A DNA stretch of 64,000 bases from Phoma sp. XZ068 (Eukaryota > Ascomycota > Dothideomycetes > Pleosporales > Didymellaceae). This document shows positions 1-10,935 of the stretch, piece after piece. The position numbers were made by a program, and so were the translations under genes. Positions within the stretch are counted from its first letter, which is position 1; each line of letters opens with the position of its first letter. The notes under the pieces were generated by a model that did no database searches, was not told the DNA's origin, and saw only the letters and a program-made list of their open reading frames with translations. Where the stretch lies: NCBI GenBank assembly GCA_004835665.1, contig RBKR01000020.1:1116001-1180000 (forward strand), given 5' to 3'.

Positions 1-655
1 CGTCGTGGGCGTCCATCAGCGACTCGGCGGATACAACGAGCACGACCGTCTTGCGCTTGGTGGGCCCGCTGCGGACGGACGCAGCGAACGCGCGCGACTG
101 TTCGTTCACGGCCGCCGAGCTCTGCGCAGCCTGGGCCTCGACGTTGCGCCGGATGGCCGCCTCCTCCGACCAGCGGTTGTGGTCGCCGTAGTCGTCCTTG
201 TCCTCCTCGCGGATGCTCGCGAGGGCTGCGCCGGCCGCCGCCCACCCGGCCGCCGTCTTCTTGCTGACCGTGTCAAAGACCTGCTGCGGGGAGGGCGTGC
301 GGCGGATGACGCCCTGCACGCGCGACATCAGGTCGTCCGTGTGCACGACGCCCTGCGACAGGCCCGTGTTGTCGTGGGGGAGCGCTGCATGGCTGGTGTC
401 GCGCCGCTTGCCGTCGCCCTCCTCGCCGTAGCTCAGGTTCTCATCTTCCGAGGACTCGTCTTCGTCGTCGCGGCGCTCCGACCACACCCACGCCGCGAGC
501 CCGGCGGATGCGACCGTCACGGTGAGCACCAGGGGCACCCAGTAGCTGTGCAGTCGTTAGCGGCGCATGATGATATCGACGTCTCCAACATACCCAAGGG
601 TAGAGCGCGTGCGGGCGGGCTGTCGGCGGTCATAGCGGTCGTAGTTGAAGGACAT
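1..655 (-). CDS. Peroxin 22-like protein, partial (C-terminus beyond the window)
   Basis: Two exons on the minus strand: 655-594 and 545-1 (running off the edge), with a 48-nt intron 593-546 that has a GTATGT donor, a CTAAC branch site and a CACAG acceptor. The spliced N-terminus reads MSFNYDRYDRRQPARTRS and goes straight into one hydrophobic segment (about residues 22-42, YWVPLVLTVTVASAG...). An acidic DDEDESSEDE stretch follows, then a RTPSPQQVFDTVSKK segment and the start of a KRKTVVLVVSAESL beta-strand. A short basic N-terminus, a single membrane anchor and a cytosolic Rossmann-like domain are the layout of Pex22, which anchors the ubiquitin-conjugating enzyme Pex4 at the peroxisome for receptor recycling. 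The family call rests on remembered sequence style of fungal Pex22-like proteins; the core fold is mostly outside the window. It is divergent from the eIF2B gamma gene. Confidence 0.6.
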
Positions 656-1488
656 GGTGCGCGCTGCTCATGTCATCCTGTTGTTGTTGATGCGGAGAGC
701 TGTTGTGGCTGGGGATGACGGGGAGCTCAGCCGCGGTTGTTGTGGGGGACCCCGGCTTGTTATTGGACAACAGTCAACAGCAGGACACAACACTTGATTG
801 TTGGAGGTACTTCAACATAGGTATGAGACTGGCGATAATGTATTCTGCTCATGGCACTCTATTCATCTCTACCTTAATCATCATGCTAAGATAATTGATG
901 GGTATGCAAAGACAATCACATGAAAACACCTGCATCGCGATCACATGCATGTCTACCAACTCCCCAATCCTCAATCATAAGATGCATGACGCTGAACAAC
1001 GATAATTGAACCACGTTACAACTGCTGAATTATAAACCCATGACAATTCCATTGATCGAATACCTAGTCAACTCGACCTGCTTGACCACCACGCTACTAC
1101 TACCCTTACCACACCTTGACGCCCACCACGGAAAGCAAATACATCAATGGGTAGAGACACGTTGTAGCATTCGAAGCCGAGTCTAGATTGTCACGGAAGA
1201 AGAAATCCAAGCTTTTCTTGACATTATCTTACACTGCAAACAGGGACGGTGGAATGGCTTTGATGTGAGGATGAAGAGCTTCCCACATGAATTGGATGGT
1301 TGTTGTAGCACGCTGTGCATTGGCAGTTTAGAGTGTGTAGGGGATGTGCAATACGCGTGGTCGACCATTCAATCGTTGTTGCTGGGGCCTGACATGACGT
1401 CTGTCGACGTGGGGCGGCGACTGACTCGCGCTGCGAATTTCATCGTGACTCTTGAGCAGCTCCCACCACCACAACCACACACAACGCC
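656..1488. promoter_or_regulatory. Divergent intergenic region between the Pex22-like and eIF2B gamma genes
   Basis: About 830 bp between two divergent starts, so it should hold both promoters. No convincing ORF or RNA gene was seen. A CA-rich stretch (CCACCACCACAACCACACACAACGCC) directly precedes the eIF2B gamma ATG, typical of a fungal 5' leader. Confidence 0.5.
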
Positions 1489-3230
1489 ATGCCCCACGCA
1501 ACGCTGCCCTCGCCGGGCTTCCAGGCCCTCATCCTGTGCGGGCCGGGCGCGTCCTTTAGCACATTCACCTCGACGCCGGGCGAGATCCCCAAGGCGCTGC
1601 TGCCCATTGCGAACCGGCCGATGGTGTGGTACCCGCTGGAATGGTGCTACCGCATGGGCGTGACTGGTAGACCACCACCACTACTACTTATACGCTTATA
1701 CTAATTCCTCAAGACATCACCGTCGTCACCCCGCCCGAGTCGCTCGAGGCCATCGAGGCGGCCATGTCGCAGAACCCCCACCTCACTTCGCTGCCCGCCC
1801 CGCGCCCCGAGATCCTCGCCCCCAGCGAGCTCACCCACGAGACGGGCACCGGCGACCTCTTCCGCCTGCCCGAGGTGCAGGCCGCCATCAAGGGCGACTT
1901 CATCGTGCTGCCGTGCGATCTGGTGTGCGAGCTGGACGGCACTACGCTGGCGGATGCGTGGATGGTCGAGCAGGCGGGCTTCCCCGGCGCCGTGGCCGGC
2001 GCGCAGGAGATTGGCGGCAAGACGGCGTTCGGTGCTGGCGGCGAGCGTGTTGGTCGACGCGGCGGGCTCGGCGTGTGGTACCAGACCAAGGGCGAGGGCA
2101 GCAGGAAGGGCGAGGAGACGGACTTCATCGCCACCACCCCCATGCCGACGCCCATTGTGCCGCCGCCCGCCGACTCGATCCGCCGCGACATCGCCAACCT
2201 CGTCTACTCGGTCCCCACCGACACCCTCCACGACATCACCGAGGAGCACAAGGCGCTGCCCATCCGCCACTCGCTCATCCGCAAGCACGCCCGCGTGCGC
2301 ATGCTGACCACCCACCGTGACGCCCACATCTACTTCTTCCCCTACTGGGTCGCCGAGATGATCCGCAAGAACGAGACGTTTGAGAATGTCAGTGAAGAGG
2401 TGCTGGGCTGGTGGGCCAAGGCCGGCTGGCAGGACGGCCTGGGTGACAAGCTCGGCCTGCGCGACATCTTCCAGGGCAGCGACGACGCCAGCTCCGAGGG
2501 CTCGCAGGTGGTTGACGAGGAGATTGACGTGTCGAGATACAGCAGCACATACTCGGGCGCCGCCGCCACAAACGGCACCTCCACGCCCTCCATCCTCGCC
2601 TCGCGCGTCCTCGGCTCCTCCAGCATCCCCGACTCGGCAAAATCACTCACCTCCCGCCCCAAACTCACCGTCCCCCCGCTGCTCGCCTACGTCCAACCCT
2701 CGTCCCCCTCAAACCCCCTCATCCGCCGCGTCGACACCGCCCACCTCCTCCTCACCGTCTCCCTGCGCCTCGCCAAGCTGCCCGAAAACAGCACCTCGCC
2801 ATTCGCCTTTGCCAACAAAATCGCCCCTTCAACAGCCCACTCCATCCCCAAAAAATGCCGCGTCGAAGCCGACAACAGCCTCGTCGCAGACAACGTCACC
2901 ATTGCCGAAAAAACAAACATCAAAGAATCCGTCATCGGCTCAAACTGCACCATCCGCGAGGGCGCCCGCCTGCTGCGCTGCCTCCTAATGGATGGAGTGG
3001 AAGTCGGTGCCAATGTGCAGCTCACAGATTGTATTCTGGGACGCAGATGTCGGATTGAGGGCGGGGAGGCGCGGGACAACGAAAAGACGGTGTTGAGGGA
3101 GTGCGAGGTGCAGGACGGGCAGGTTGTGGAGTGGGGGGTTGAGACTAAGGGGGAGAAGTTTATGCGGTTTAGTGTTGGGATGGGGGAGGAAGGGGAGTTT
3201 GGTGAGGGGGAGGGGGATGTTGATGTGTAG
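1489..3230 (+). CDS. GCD1: Translation initiation factor eIF2B subunit gamma
   Basis: Two exons, 1489-1666 and 1714-3230, with a 47-nt intron (branch CTAAT), give 564 residues. The N-terminus (FQALILCGPGASFSTFTS, then PGEIPKALLPIANRPMVWYPL) is the nucleotidyltransferase-like domain of eIF2B gamma. It continues after the splice as DITVVTPPESLEA. The C-terminal part (about residues 420-540) is a left-handed beta-helix of hexapeptide repeats (VEADNSLVADNVTIAEKTNIKESVIG and on). The protein belongs to the eIF2B guanine-nucleotide exchange complex that recycles eIF2 and is the target of general amino-acid control. A less conserved Ser/Pro/Thr-rich linker (about residues 310-400) separates the domains. 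The ATG at 1489 is chosen because it lies directly before the conserved beta-strand. Third positions are strongly G/C in the first two exonic kilobases. Confidence 0.9.
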
Positions 3231-6228
3231 AGTGAAATAGAGAGAGTGCGATGAATGATACCCATCACTTATGTCATTTCGTATACCACATTCATGTGAT
3301 ATTCCTTGCTTATGAGCGAGATGTTGATACTGCCGAAATACACTACTTACTGCTTATCTTCCACCTTTAGACTCCGTTAGTACATCAACCGGTAGATGTA
3401 CACAATCTGGACATCAGTTTAGCAGGTCTGTATCTGCGCTTCCAAACTCAAGTACAACCTCAATTATAAGTTAAACAGGGTCGACTTGAAATCACTCATG
3501 CCCCAACTTGTAGTTATTTTTCTACTCGTCACTAACCCGAGATGCTCGAACTGAACTGAACTACACTGCGCCAAGTAAGTTAAGTACGTCAAGTAAGCTA
3601 AGCTAAGCGAAGCTAATTTTTACTTGTAAATCATCTTTTATATGTCTAGTTACTACTATTGGATTACATCTCTAGTTACCTACCATTAGAGACTTGGAGG
3701 AGGAAAAAGGGAGAAGAGAAGAGAGAAGAGAGACGAATAGGAAGTTTAATCTTAAGTTCGATTTAAAGGGACGGGTAGGTAATTATCTTCTTTCCTTTTT
3801 TTACTGATTCCTTCCTTCTTCTTGTCTTGCTCTTGACCGTTAGTTGGAGTACTTGTATATAACACTACGTGCTCCTCCTTTAAAGTGAAGAAACTTCCAA
3901 GACTGCTACGACATCGCGTGAAGATTGGTTGAAACGGTTCATATATTAGTAAAGGGTAGAAAAGGGTAGACAAGGGTTGTTAGTATATCGGTATGTTAGA
4001 CTATATAGTTGGATATTTTAATTTTTTTTTTTAGAATCAAGGTAGAGGAATTAGGGGTAAAGGTTAAGTAAGGGTTAGTGTCTATGTGTAGTGTAGGATA
4101 GACCAAGTAGAGTTTAGTAGTACTATAGTAGAGAAGAAGAAGGAGGTATATAGATTTTATAAGTAAGATAATAATAGCTAGTTATATACAAGCTTAGTAT
4201 ATAAATTAGACTATTTATTATCAAGGTGGCTGCAAGCTCTTATATTATATCGAGTAATGTTCTGGATCGAGAGACTTGGATCGATTGATCAGGGTGAGAA
4301 AGAAGTGATCAGATTCCTCTGCCCAAGTAGTCTACTCCAGGCTATCCTTATATATCTAATCCTTATCTACTTTAGGCTTAGTTATTAACATGTCCCTTCT
4401 GGATTGCCCCCTTTTTTAGTTGATTACTCTTCTCTTGGTGTACTGATCGTGATATCCCAATCCCCTGCTGCGACAAGTAATAATATATTCCGTTAATACT
4501 CTTGTACCTAATCGTGTTTATTACTTGGGTTACACGTTTTTTTTTAATAAAGGCTTGCAGTCTTCTAATATAAGAGTAAGTTTTCTAGTATCCATAGATA
4601 CGACAAGATAGGATATAATATATTGTTAGTTAGCGAGGGTGGTCTTTGTCTGTGGTTTTTTGATTTAATTTAGTTTAGTTTAGTTTAGTTCGGTTTGGTT
4701 TACTACCAAGTACAGTCGCGTTGGCGCAAATACTATTCGATGCGTGCTTAGGATTGGATCACCTACCTTGTCTATAGTAGGTTGACAGTGGCTGTGGAGG
4801 GTGTAGATACAGTGGTTTAAATTCAACCTTAATTATGTAGGAGATAGTGCATTACTGTGTGTAAAACGCTTGTTCAACAACAGCGAGAGTATCTGTATGC
4901 AGTTACGGCGGGGCTTGGGCGTGCGGAGGTAGAAGTACTCAAGGATAGGGACTATGGAAGTGCAATAGGGGATGTGTGGGGTTTTCTTTCTGGTGTAAGA
5001 TGTTGTTCTACTTCGTGAAAGTGTTGTTGATATCATTCATAGGCTGGTTGGTTTGGAATGGAATGAATGGATTTCAAGACAAATTCTGTACGAAACGCAA
5101 GAATCGTGATATCGGGTACTGTGAAATTTTGTCAAGTTGGCATATATCACGGTGATGATGAGGGAGTCTTTAAAGTGTTCTGGGTGAGATGTTGCGCCGT
5201 CCCCAGTCTCCCAGGTAGTAGTGGAATCGTGCTGAGGATTGTGGGAGCCGTATTTGCAACAGAGTTGTTTATTTTCGGTCTATGATGGAGGATTTGCTTG
5301 AGTTTGAGTTTGAGATTTCTTGGTACTTCTTTATCCGAGCAAGCAAAATTTACTGCTGTGATACAGTGCCCTGAAGCGAGTGAAGCGTTGATGTAGTGTT
5401 TAAGCTTGCTGAAGTGCATTCTGTACTATAGGGTGCTTTTCAAAGTGGACAGAGCGGGTGGGAGAGGCTTATGAGCTGTAATTTTGTAGTGTTGTAAATT
5501 GCAATTCCCTAACGCTGTTATCTTTTGGAGTGGAATGTTGTAGACAAAGAAAACTAGTTTCATTGGATAGCCCTGCGTAAACAGAATGCTTTTATGCTGC
5601 TGCTATGCATCTTTCTGGACGTCTGCATGATTTGCATCAGCAACTTGTAAGTAACACAACAGAATTCTCAAGCAGTCAAGTGCAAAGCCTCAACATAGCC
5701 TTGTCTATCTGTTAACGACTCTATGAGCCCTTCAGAATAACCAAATCATTGGTTGAGACTTGCTATAGCTTCCAACAATTATATGACAGTGGAGGATAAT
5801 CCGCGGAGGCACCCGCACTAGACGCGTCGGGCACATATAGCACCTTCCGCTATGGCGTCTCGCGGACTTCTCGTTTGATGCCTCACTTTACGCGCTGTGG
5901 TGACACCGGATCCTTAAGCGCACAGTTTTCATAGACTGGCCACTCACAGCAAGGTTGAATCCTCCCGAGAGCCTGCATCACGGTCTTGGCATGAGCACAT
6001 GGGTCCATCAGGCTGAACATTCCTGCGCGGGGTTCAGCGGCTAGCGACTCCATATGCATAGTGTCGTGTCTGCGCATATGCAGAAATCCTGCATGAACGT
6101 GTTGACTGTTCAGTGGATTCCGCTCGGACGGTTTCATACTTGATGCGAGGATTGGGAAGTGTATATATGTCGGTAGCTTGCGCAACATGTGCTCACATCA
6201 TCGCTGAGCGACATAGGAACATCGAGCA
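3231..6228. other. 3 kb gene-free region, partly AT-rich and probably RIP-mutated
   Basis: No ORF with coding character was found on either strand. From about 3,450 to 4,820 the sequence becomes AT-rich with many TA dinucleotides (runs such as AGTATATAAATTAGACTATT). It carries short direct repeats: AAGTAAG/CTAAGCTAAGC near 3,570-3,615 and a TTTAG pentamer array near 4,670-4,690. This resembles a decayed, RIP-mutated insertion. 4,830-6,228 has ordinary composition and holds only random ORFs. Confidence 0.5.
4666..4692. repeat. TTTAG pentanucleotide microsatellite
   Basis: About four consecutive TTTAG units, followed by related CGGTTTGGTTTA sequence. It sits inside the AT-rich intergenic stretch. 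It does not match the fungal telomere unit TTAGGG. Confidence 0.6.
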
Positions 6229-8269
6229 ATGGCGAAAAAGAAGAGTAAATCTGCGAAGTCGGCAGTCGTGAGACCAATAACGAGGTTAGCATTGTGTTCG
6301 AATCGTTTATCCATCATTCTCGAGCTAATAGCACAGCCCATACGCAAGTCGCCCTGCAACCCTACACTTTGGTCCAGGCCAGGAATCGTACTATGTCCCA
6401 GAGATTCTGCTGCAGTCCTTGAAGGGTATCTCTCAATCCCTATCCCACTCTACATGGGACTCTACATGGGTCGAACAACAAATCAATCTACCGGACGTCG
6501 ACGCAAACACTGGTCATGTCATCGCACACTTCCTCTACACTGGCACATACCAAACACTTGACGACTTTGACGCAGCCGTGACAGGCGTTAGTACTGGAAA
6601 AGAATTCAAGAAAGCTATCTCAGCATTTGTCGCAGCCAAAAAGTACGATTTGGTTGCGTTACAAGAGCTAGCCAAGGCGCAGATGGTGCGATTCGGCGAC
6701 GACATGAAAATTGGTGAACTCACGCGAGCGATTAGCGAAGACGATTTCGCGCAACTGCAAGGTGACGCTGTCTGGTTGCAAGATCTGGTGCTGAAGGAAA
6801 CCGAAGCCGCTTTTAACGAGGACCATGCACTGTTCTCAACTGCAAACTTCTTCACTGAGATTGGGAGCCCTACACTGGCAAAGCTTGTAGCGCAACAGGT
6901 GGCGAAGCTCTATCATGGGCACCTCATGGAATTGGAGGATATTGTCACACAAACTCGCACTGGAATGGTCGAGTTAGCGGCTGACGAGGAGCTTATTCAT
7001 GCAGTACCACCTGCGCCTGCGGATGAAGTTGAAGTTGACGACTGGTCCCTCAACCCACTAGGGAAAGTCAACGGGAAGAAGGCAGTCAACGGATGGTCCG
7101 GCCCACCCTCAATTGCCTACGAGACAGCAGAGCCAGAAATCCCCTCAGATGTTGCGCCAACGGAGGAACCCGTACCAGTGGATAGTGATCTTACTCAAGA
7201 GGTAGACGTAAGCAAAGAGGTTTTTGAAGCAGTTCCCGCGGCCGTTGAAGAGATCCCATGTCCTCCAGACGAGGTTCCATGTTACCCAGAAGAGGTTGAA
7301 TGTCCCCCAGAAGTGGTTGAATGTCCCTCAGAAGAGATTCCATGTCCCCCCGAAGTAATTCCACAGGCTGTTGAAGCAAGTCCAGAAGATACCAACCCTG
7401 AGGACCCCTGGGGATCTCTTAAGACCTCAAGCGATAAGAAACTGAGGAAGGGCAAGAAATATAAGAAGAAATCGAAGAAGGTTGCGGCAGAAGAACCTCC
7501 TGCTTTTGATCCGCCAGCACCTGAACCAGAGGTCGAGCCGGTTGCCAAGGCATCGATTTCTGAACTTACACCTATCGAAGTGGCAGACGATGCTTGGAGT
7601 TTTGGGGCGGTCGGCTTAGGCAAAAAGAAGAAAAAGAAGAAGGGCGCAGTAGAAGAAGCTCCTGCTTTTGATCCGCCAGCACCTGAACCAGAGGTCGAGC
7701 CGGTTGTCGAGGTATCGATTCCTGAGCTTACACCTATCGAAATGGCAGATGATTCTTGGGATGGTTGGGGTGCGGCTCTCAACCCGAGCAAAAAGAAGAA
7801 AAAGAAGAAAGCCGCAGCAGCAGAAGAAGCTCCAGTACCTGAGCCGCCAATAGCTGAACCAGAGCCAGAACCAGTCGTCGAGGACGTGTCCATTGTCGAG
7901 GAACTAGTTCCGGAACATTCACCTGTCAAGGAGGAGGAGGATCTCCAGGGTGATGATTGGGGCGCGTCTCTCCAATCGAGCAAAAAGAAAAAAAAGAAGA
8001 AGAAGAAGGGGCTCCATCATCTCGACAGCGCCTTTGCAGAACCAGTGGTGGCCAGCGGCTCTGATCTCATAGAGCCAGAGCCACAGCCATTGGCCAATAA
8101 TACTAGTGCGGTCAACTCAGCAACGGAGGGTGTGTCGTTGGCGGACGTTGACGAGTGCCCCATGCGTTGGGGCCATCTTACTCGGAGTGATGGTTGGAAG
8201 AGCTGTAAGGCATGCGAAATTTACATGCAGACGGCTGCCATCAAGTTTTATACAGCAACAGAATCATAA
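6229..8269 (+). CDS. BTB/POZ-like protein with lysine-rich tandem repeats
   Basis: Exons 6229-6284 and 6337-8269 with a 52-nt intron (branch GCTAATA, acceptor CACAG) give 662 residues. The reading frame only matches when the acceptor at 6335-6336 is used; the splice then yields ITSPYASRPATLHFGPGQES. Residues about 19-110 resemble the fungal BTB fold: YYVPEILLQS, then VEQQINLPDVDANTGHVIAHFLYTGTY, followed by a helical BACK-like part. The rest is low complexity. It contains five Cys-Pro octapeptides (about residues 325-362, ECPPEVVE type). Then three 54-residue modules follow, each joining a polylysine block (KKKKKKK) to an acidic Pro-Glu segment (APAFDPPAPEPEVEPV) and ending in a W-containing motif. 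The C-terminus has a CPMRWG...CKAC cluster that may bind metal. BTB proteins act as adaptors, often for cullin-3. The role here is unknown; lysine blocks may direct it to the nucleus. Confidence 0.65.
7249..7368 (+). repeat. 24-nt tandem repeat encoding Cys-Pro octapeptides
   Basis: Five degenerate 24-nt units inside the BTB-like gene code for EIPCPPD, EVPCYPE, EVECPPE, VVECPSE and EIPCPPE. All are in frame. Confidence 0.75.
7487..8015 (+). repeat. 162-nt in-frame tandem repeat (lysine block plus acidic block)
   Basis: The sequence CCTGCTTTTGATCCGCCAGC and its flanks recur with a spacing of 162 nt (7,499 and 7,661). A third, more diverged unit starts near 7,826. Each unit encodes a 54-residue module ending in a run of lysines. 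Two copies are nearly identical at DNA level, so the duplication looks recent. Confidence 0.8.
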
Positions 8270-9640
8270 GTACGCGGGCTCAGAACTTGAAGTAGTTGAC
8301 AGGCATGAGAAATACATTTCGGACCTTGTAACTAGGCGCCCTCATGATGCCTGTGTCCGTGAACATGGACTTGTTGACAAAGCCTATGATCATGACAGAA
8401 CCCTATCTGTCGCTAACCAATCCACCCTATGATGCTGTGGCTACAACGCCCTTGTAGTGCACGTTACCAGCGATATTCTGATTGTCGATTTACACCCGTG
8501 ATTGGGCGCACAAAGAAAGTTTTGCTGAGCCCAGGCAGGAGAAAAGAGCGCAACTTCATCTTAAAATCCGAATAAAGGTTCGGGAGATGAGGGAGGCGCT
8601 TCGGTACCTGGCTACACGATCAGCCACCAGGCCATGCGGCGAGGCGAACCGTGACGATGGCGCAAATCAATCAAGGCAGCCCCACATGTACCTGGTAGTC
8701 AGGGACAACGACTCGCGCAACGACTCGCACAGCACATCGAATCCTCGACCTTCGCACCTCTTACGAAACTTTGACAATCACCCTTTGCCATCGTGCATCC
8801 CAACATTCCCGCAAATTTCCAAGCATGTTGTATACTGTGTATGGGCGCTTCGCCGCTACCCTTGTCGCTGATCTTGTGGCCTGAGCGTGCCGCAATGACA
8901 GCCACGCTCGAAACTCTCAAAAAACGCCACATCTGCGACTAGCTTGCATCCGATTCTCCACGTTCCGGCCCCTGCACGACGGCATATGTTTTTAGACTTG
9001 GGCGCCAGGAGCATGAGCCGCTTGAAGATCTTGCTTGTTTACACTCTATCGCGTAACGCACCGAACATCGTGAGAACACCGCAGCGAGACCTGTATAGGA
9101 ACGGTTGGCCCTTGCAATACCGGCAACTACGCGCACTCCATCAGAAGCAGTCTGCACCTCTGTATGGCTTTCCAACAAAGAACAGGAGACTAGTGTGGCT
9201 GCATGTGTCAGTTGGTGCTCGAACAGCCACCGTTTTGGCCATACCATAAATGGGGCTCCCCTTTCAATTATGTATCCTGGCTTGCAAAAAGTCGGCCCTT
9301 AGCCTTACTTATCTACGCCCTCTAGCCACAACTTCCGCCTTGAACTGGACGCTATCAATTGAGGCGCTGCTGAACTTCGCTCTTGCCGAGATCCTTTTCG
9401 ATGGTACGGCATATCGCGCGACGCTCCCGTACGGTACCTTCAAGCCATGGATGTTGGTATGGACTTTTGGTCGACTATAAATTAAACGTTATCTGTCACA
9501 GTCTTTTTTCCTCTCCACGCAACAGCGGCCCTCCTTACATATCATTCTACGTTGTTTCTGGACTCCTTTGAGCTCCGTCCTTTCATTCAAAGTTAATCCT
9601 TCTGCTATACAACCTCCGTGCTTCGATACCTAGTGCAATC
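8270..9640. other. Intergenic region, no gene seen
   Basis: 1.4 kb of ordinary composition. Several 60-130-codon ORFs on both strands overlap each other and lack domain character. The 3' part carries the promoter of the downstream secreted-protein gene. Confidence 0.5.
9476..9485 (+). promoter_or_regulatory. TATA-like element upstream of the PAN-module gene
   Basis: TATAAATTAA about 155 nt before the ATG at 9641. A pyrimidine-rich stretch (CTTTTTTCCTCTCC) follows it. This is the usual layout of a strongly expressed fungal promoter. Confidence 0.4.
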
Positions 9641-10935
9641 ATGTCTGTCAAGGCCATTTTCACTGCCTCCGCCCTGGCTGCCAGCTCTTTGGTGACTGCT
9701 GCTGTCCTGCCCATTCGACAGGTATCAAGCACTGGCCCAACTTGCGCTGGCAAGGATGTCGGTGCAACTTTCCGTACCAAACTTGCGTCGAACAGCCAAT
9801 TCGAAGTAGTCTGCGGTGCCGATTACTACGGCAGTGATCTCCCGGACGGTCTCAGGTGGCCTGGTTCCTTTGAGCGCTGCCTGGCTGCGTGCGATGCCGA
9901 GCCCCAGTGCGGCTCTGTGTCATGGGTCAACGGTCCTTGCTATCTGAAAGGTGGCGTGCCTGTCTTGACAACAGGTAACGATGCTGTCTGGACTGCCAAG
10001 AAGAATCCTCCCCCTACCTGTGAAGGCAGTGCGAGCAGCGACGGCGCCGTCTACCCCTCCTCTGCTGGCAATTTCCAGATCATATGCGGCAAGGACTACG
10101 GCGGCAACGATCTTCCAGGCTTTGCGACTGGCTCTTTTGCCGAGTGTATTGATGCCTGTGCTGCTAATGAGAAATGCGTCGACGTTTCGTAAGTCTGGAT
10201 TTGATGACTATAGGCGGACCATTGCTGATATGTTTGAACAGGTACGAGTACGGAGCTTGCTACCCCAAGTTCGCTTTGGGTGAGCTGAGTGACAAGGGCT
10301 CCGTTTGGACTGCTAAGTTCCTCGGTACCCGTGCTGTCGCCAGTTCCAGCGCTGTTGTCTCCCCCAGTGCTACCCCATCTGCCGACCCTATCTCTGCCTC
10401 CGCTAGCAGCGTTCCTACCCCCACCCCTACCCCAGAGGCGCCCAAGGCACTTTCCTGCATCGACAAAGCCGATGATGCCAAACAATACAAAGCGTTCACT
10501 GTCCAGTGCGGTGTCGACCACTGGGGCGCTGATATCGGTGCTGTCCCGACTACCACCACCTTCGAGGAGTGCATGGACAGCTGTGAGGCCAATGCTGAGT
10601 GTGTCGTTGTGTCTTGGGTCTGGGGTACCTGCTACATGAAGAACGCTGTCAACGATGGTCAGTCTAACGTCGGCCACGTCTGGGGCGCTGTTCGTGCTGC
10701 ACGCGCTCCTGTTGTCTCTTCAACGCCCGCTGCTGTCGTCACTCCTACTCCCTCTGCGGATTCTTCTCCCATTGTCGCTGTCACTCCAGTTGTCGAGTCT
10801 ACACCCGCTGCTACTCCTACTCCTACTCCGGCTGTTGTTGAATCTTCGGCCGACGCCGCTTCGAGCCCTACTCCTACACCCAGCCCCGTCGAAGCTGCTC
10901 CAGTCGTTCCTGTTGTCGAAGCGCCTGCCCGGTAA
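9641..10935 (+). CDS. Secreted protein with three PAN/apple-like modules
   Basis: Exons 9641-10188 and 10242-10935 with a 53-nt intron (GTAAGT donor) give 413 residues. Residues 1-20 (MSVKAIFTASALAASSLVTA) form a signal peptide. Three homologous cysteine modules follow, at about residues 34-125, 125-215 and 265-355. Each contains CG-D-(Y/H)-G-D, then SFxxCLxxCDA and a closing SWVNGPCYLK-type segment (VCGADYYGSDLP, ICGKDYGGNDLP, QCGVDHWGADIG). This is the fungal apple/PAN-type pattern, a fold known for binding carbohydrate or protein. Linkers and the C-terminal 60 residues are Pro/Thr/Ser-rich (PTPTPTP) and probably O-glycosylated. There is no catalytic domain and no clear GPI signal, so a secreted or wall-associated adhesive protein is likely. 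The intron splits the second module just before its YEYGACYPK segment. Confidence 0.75.

Noticed and set aside
5..718. 237-codon plus-strand frame
   Set aside because: It lies antisense to the spliced Pex22-like gene, and its Arg/Ala/Val-rich translation is typical of a shadow frame in GC-rich coding DNA.
4666..4692. TTTAG array as an internal telomere repeat
   Set aside because: The unit is TTTAG, not TTAGGG, and the array is only four units long.
5883..6188. 101-codon minus-strand frame upstream of the BTB-like gene
   Set aside because: No domain, no signal peptide and no splice context; it overlaps the likely promoter.
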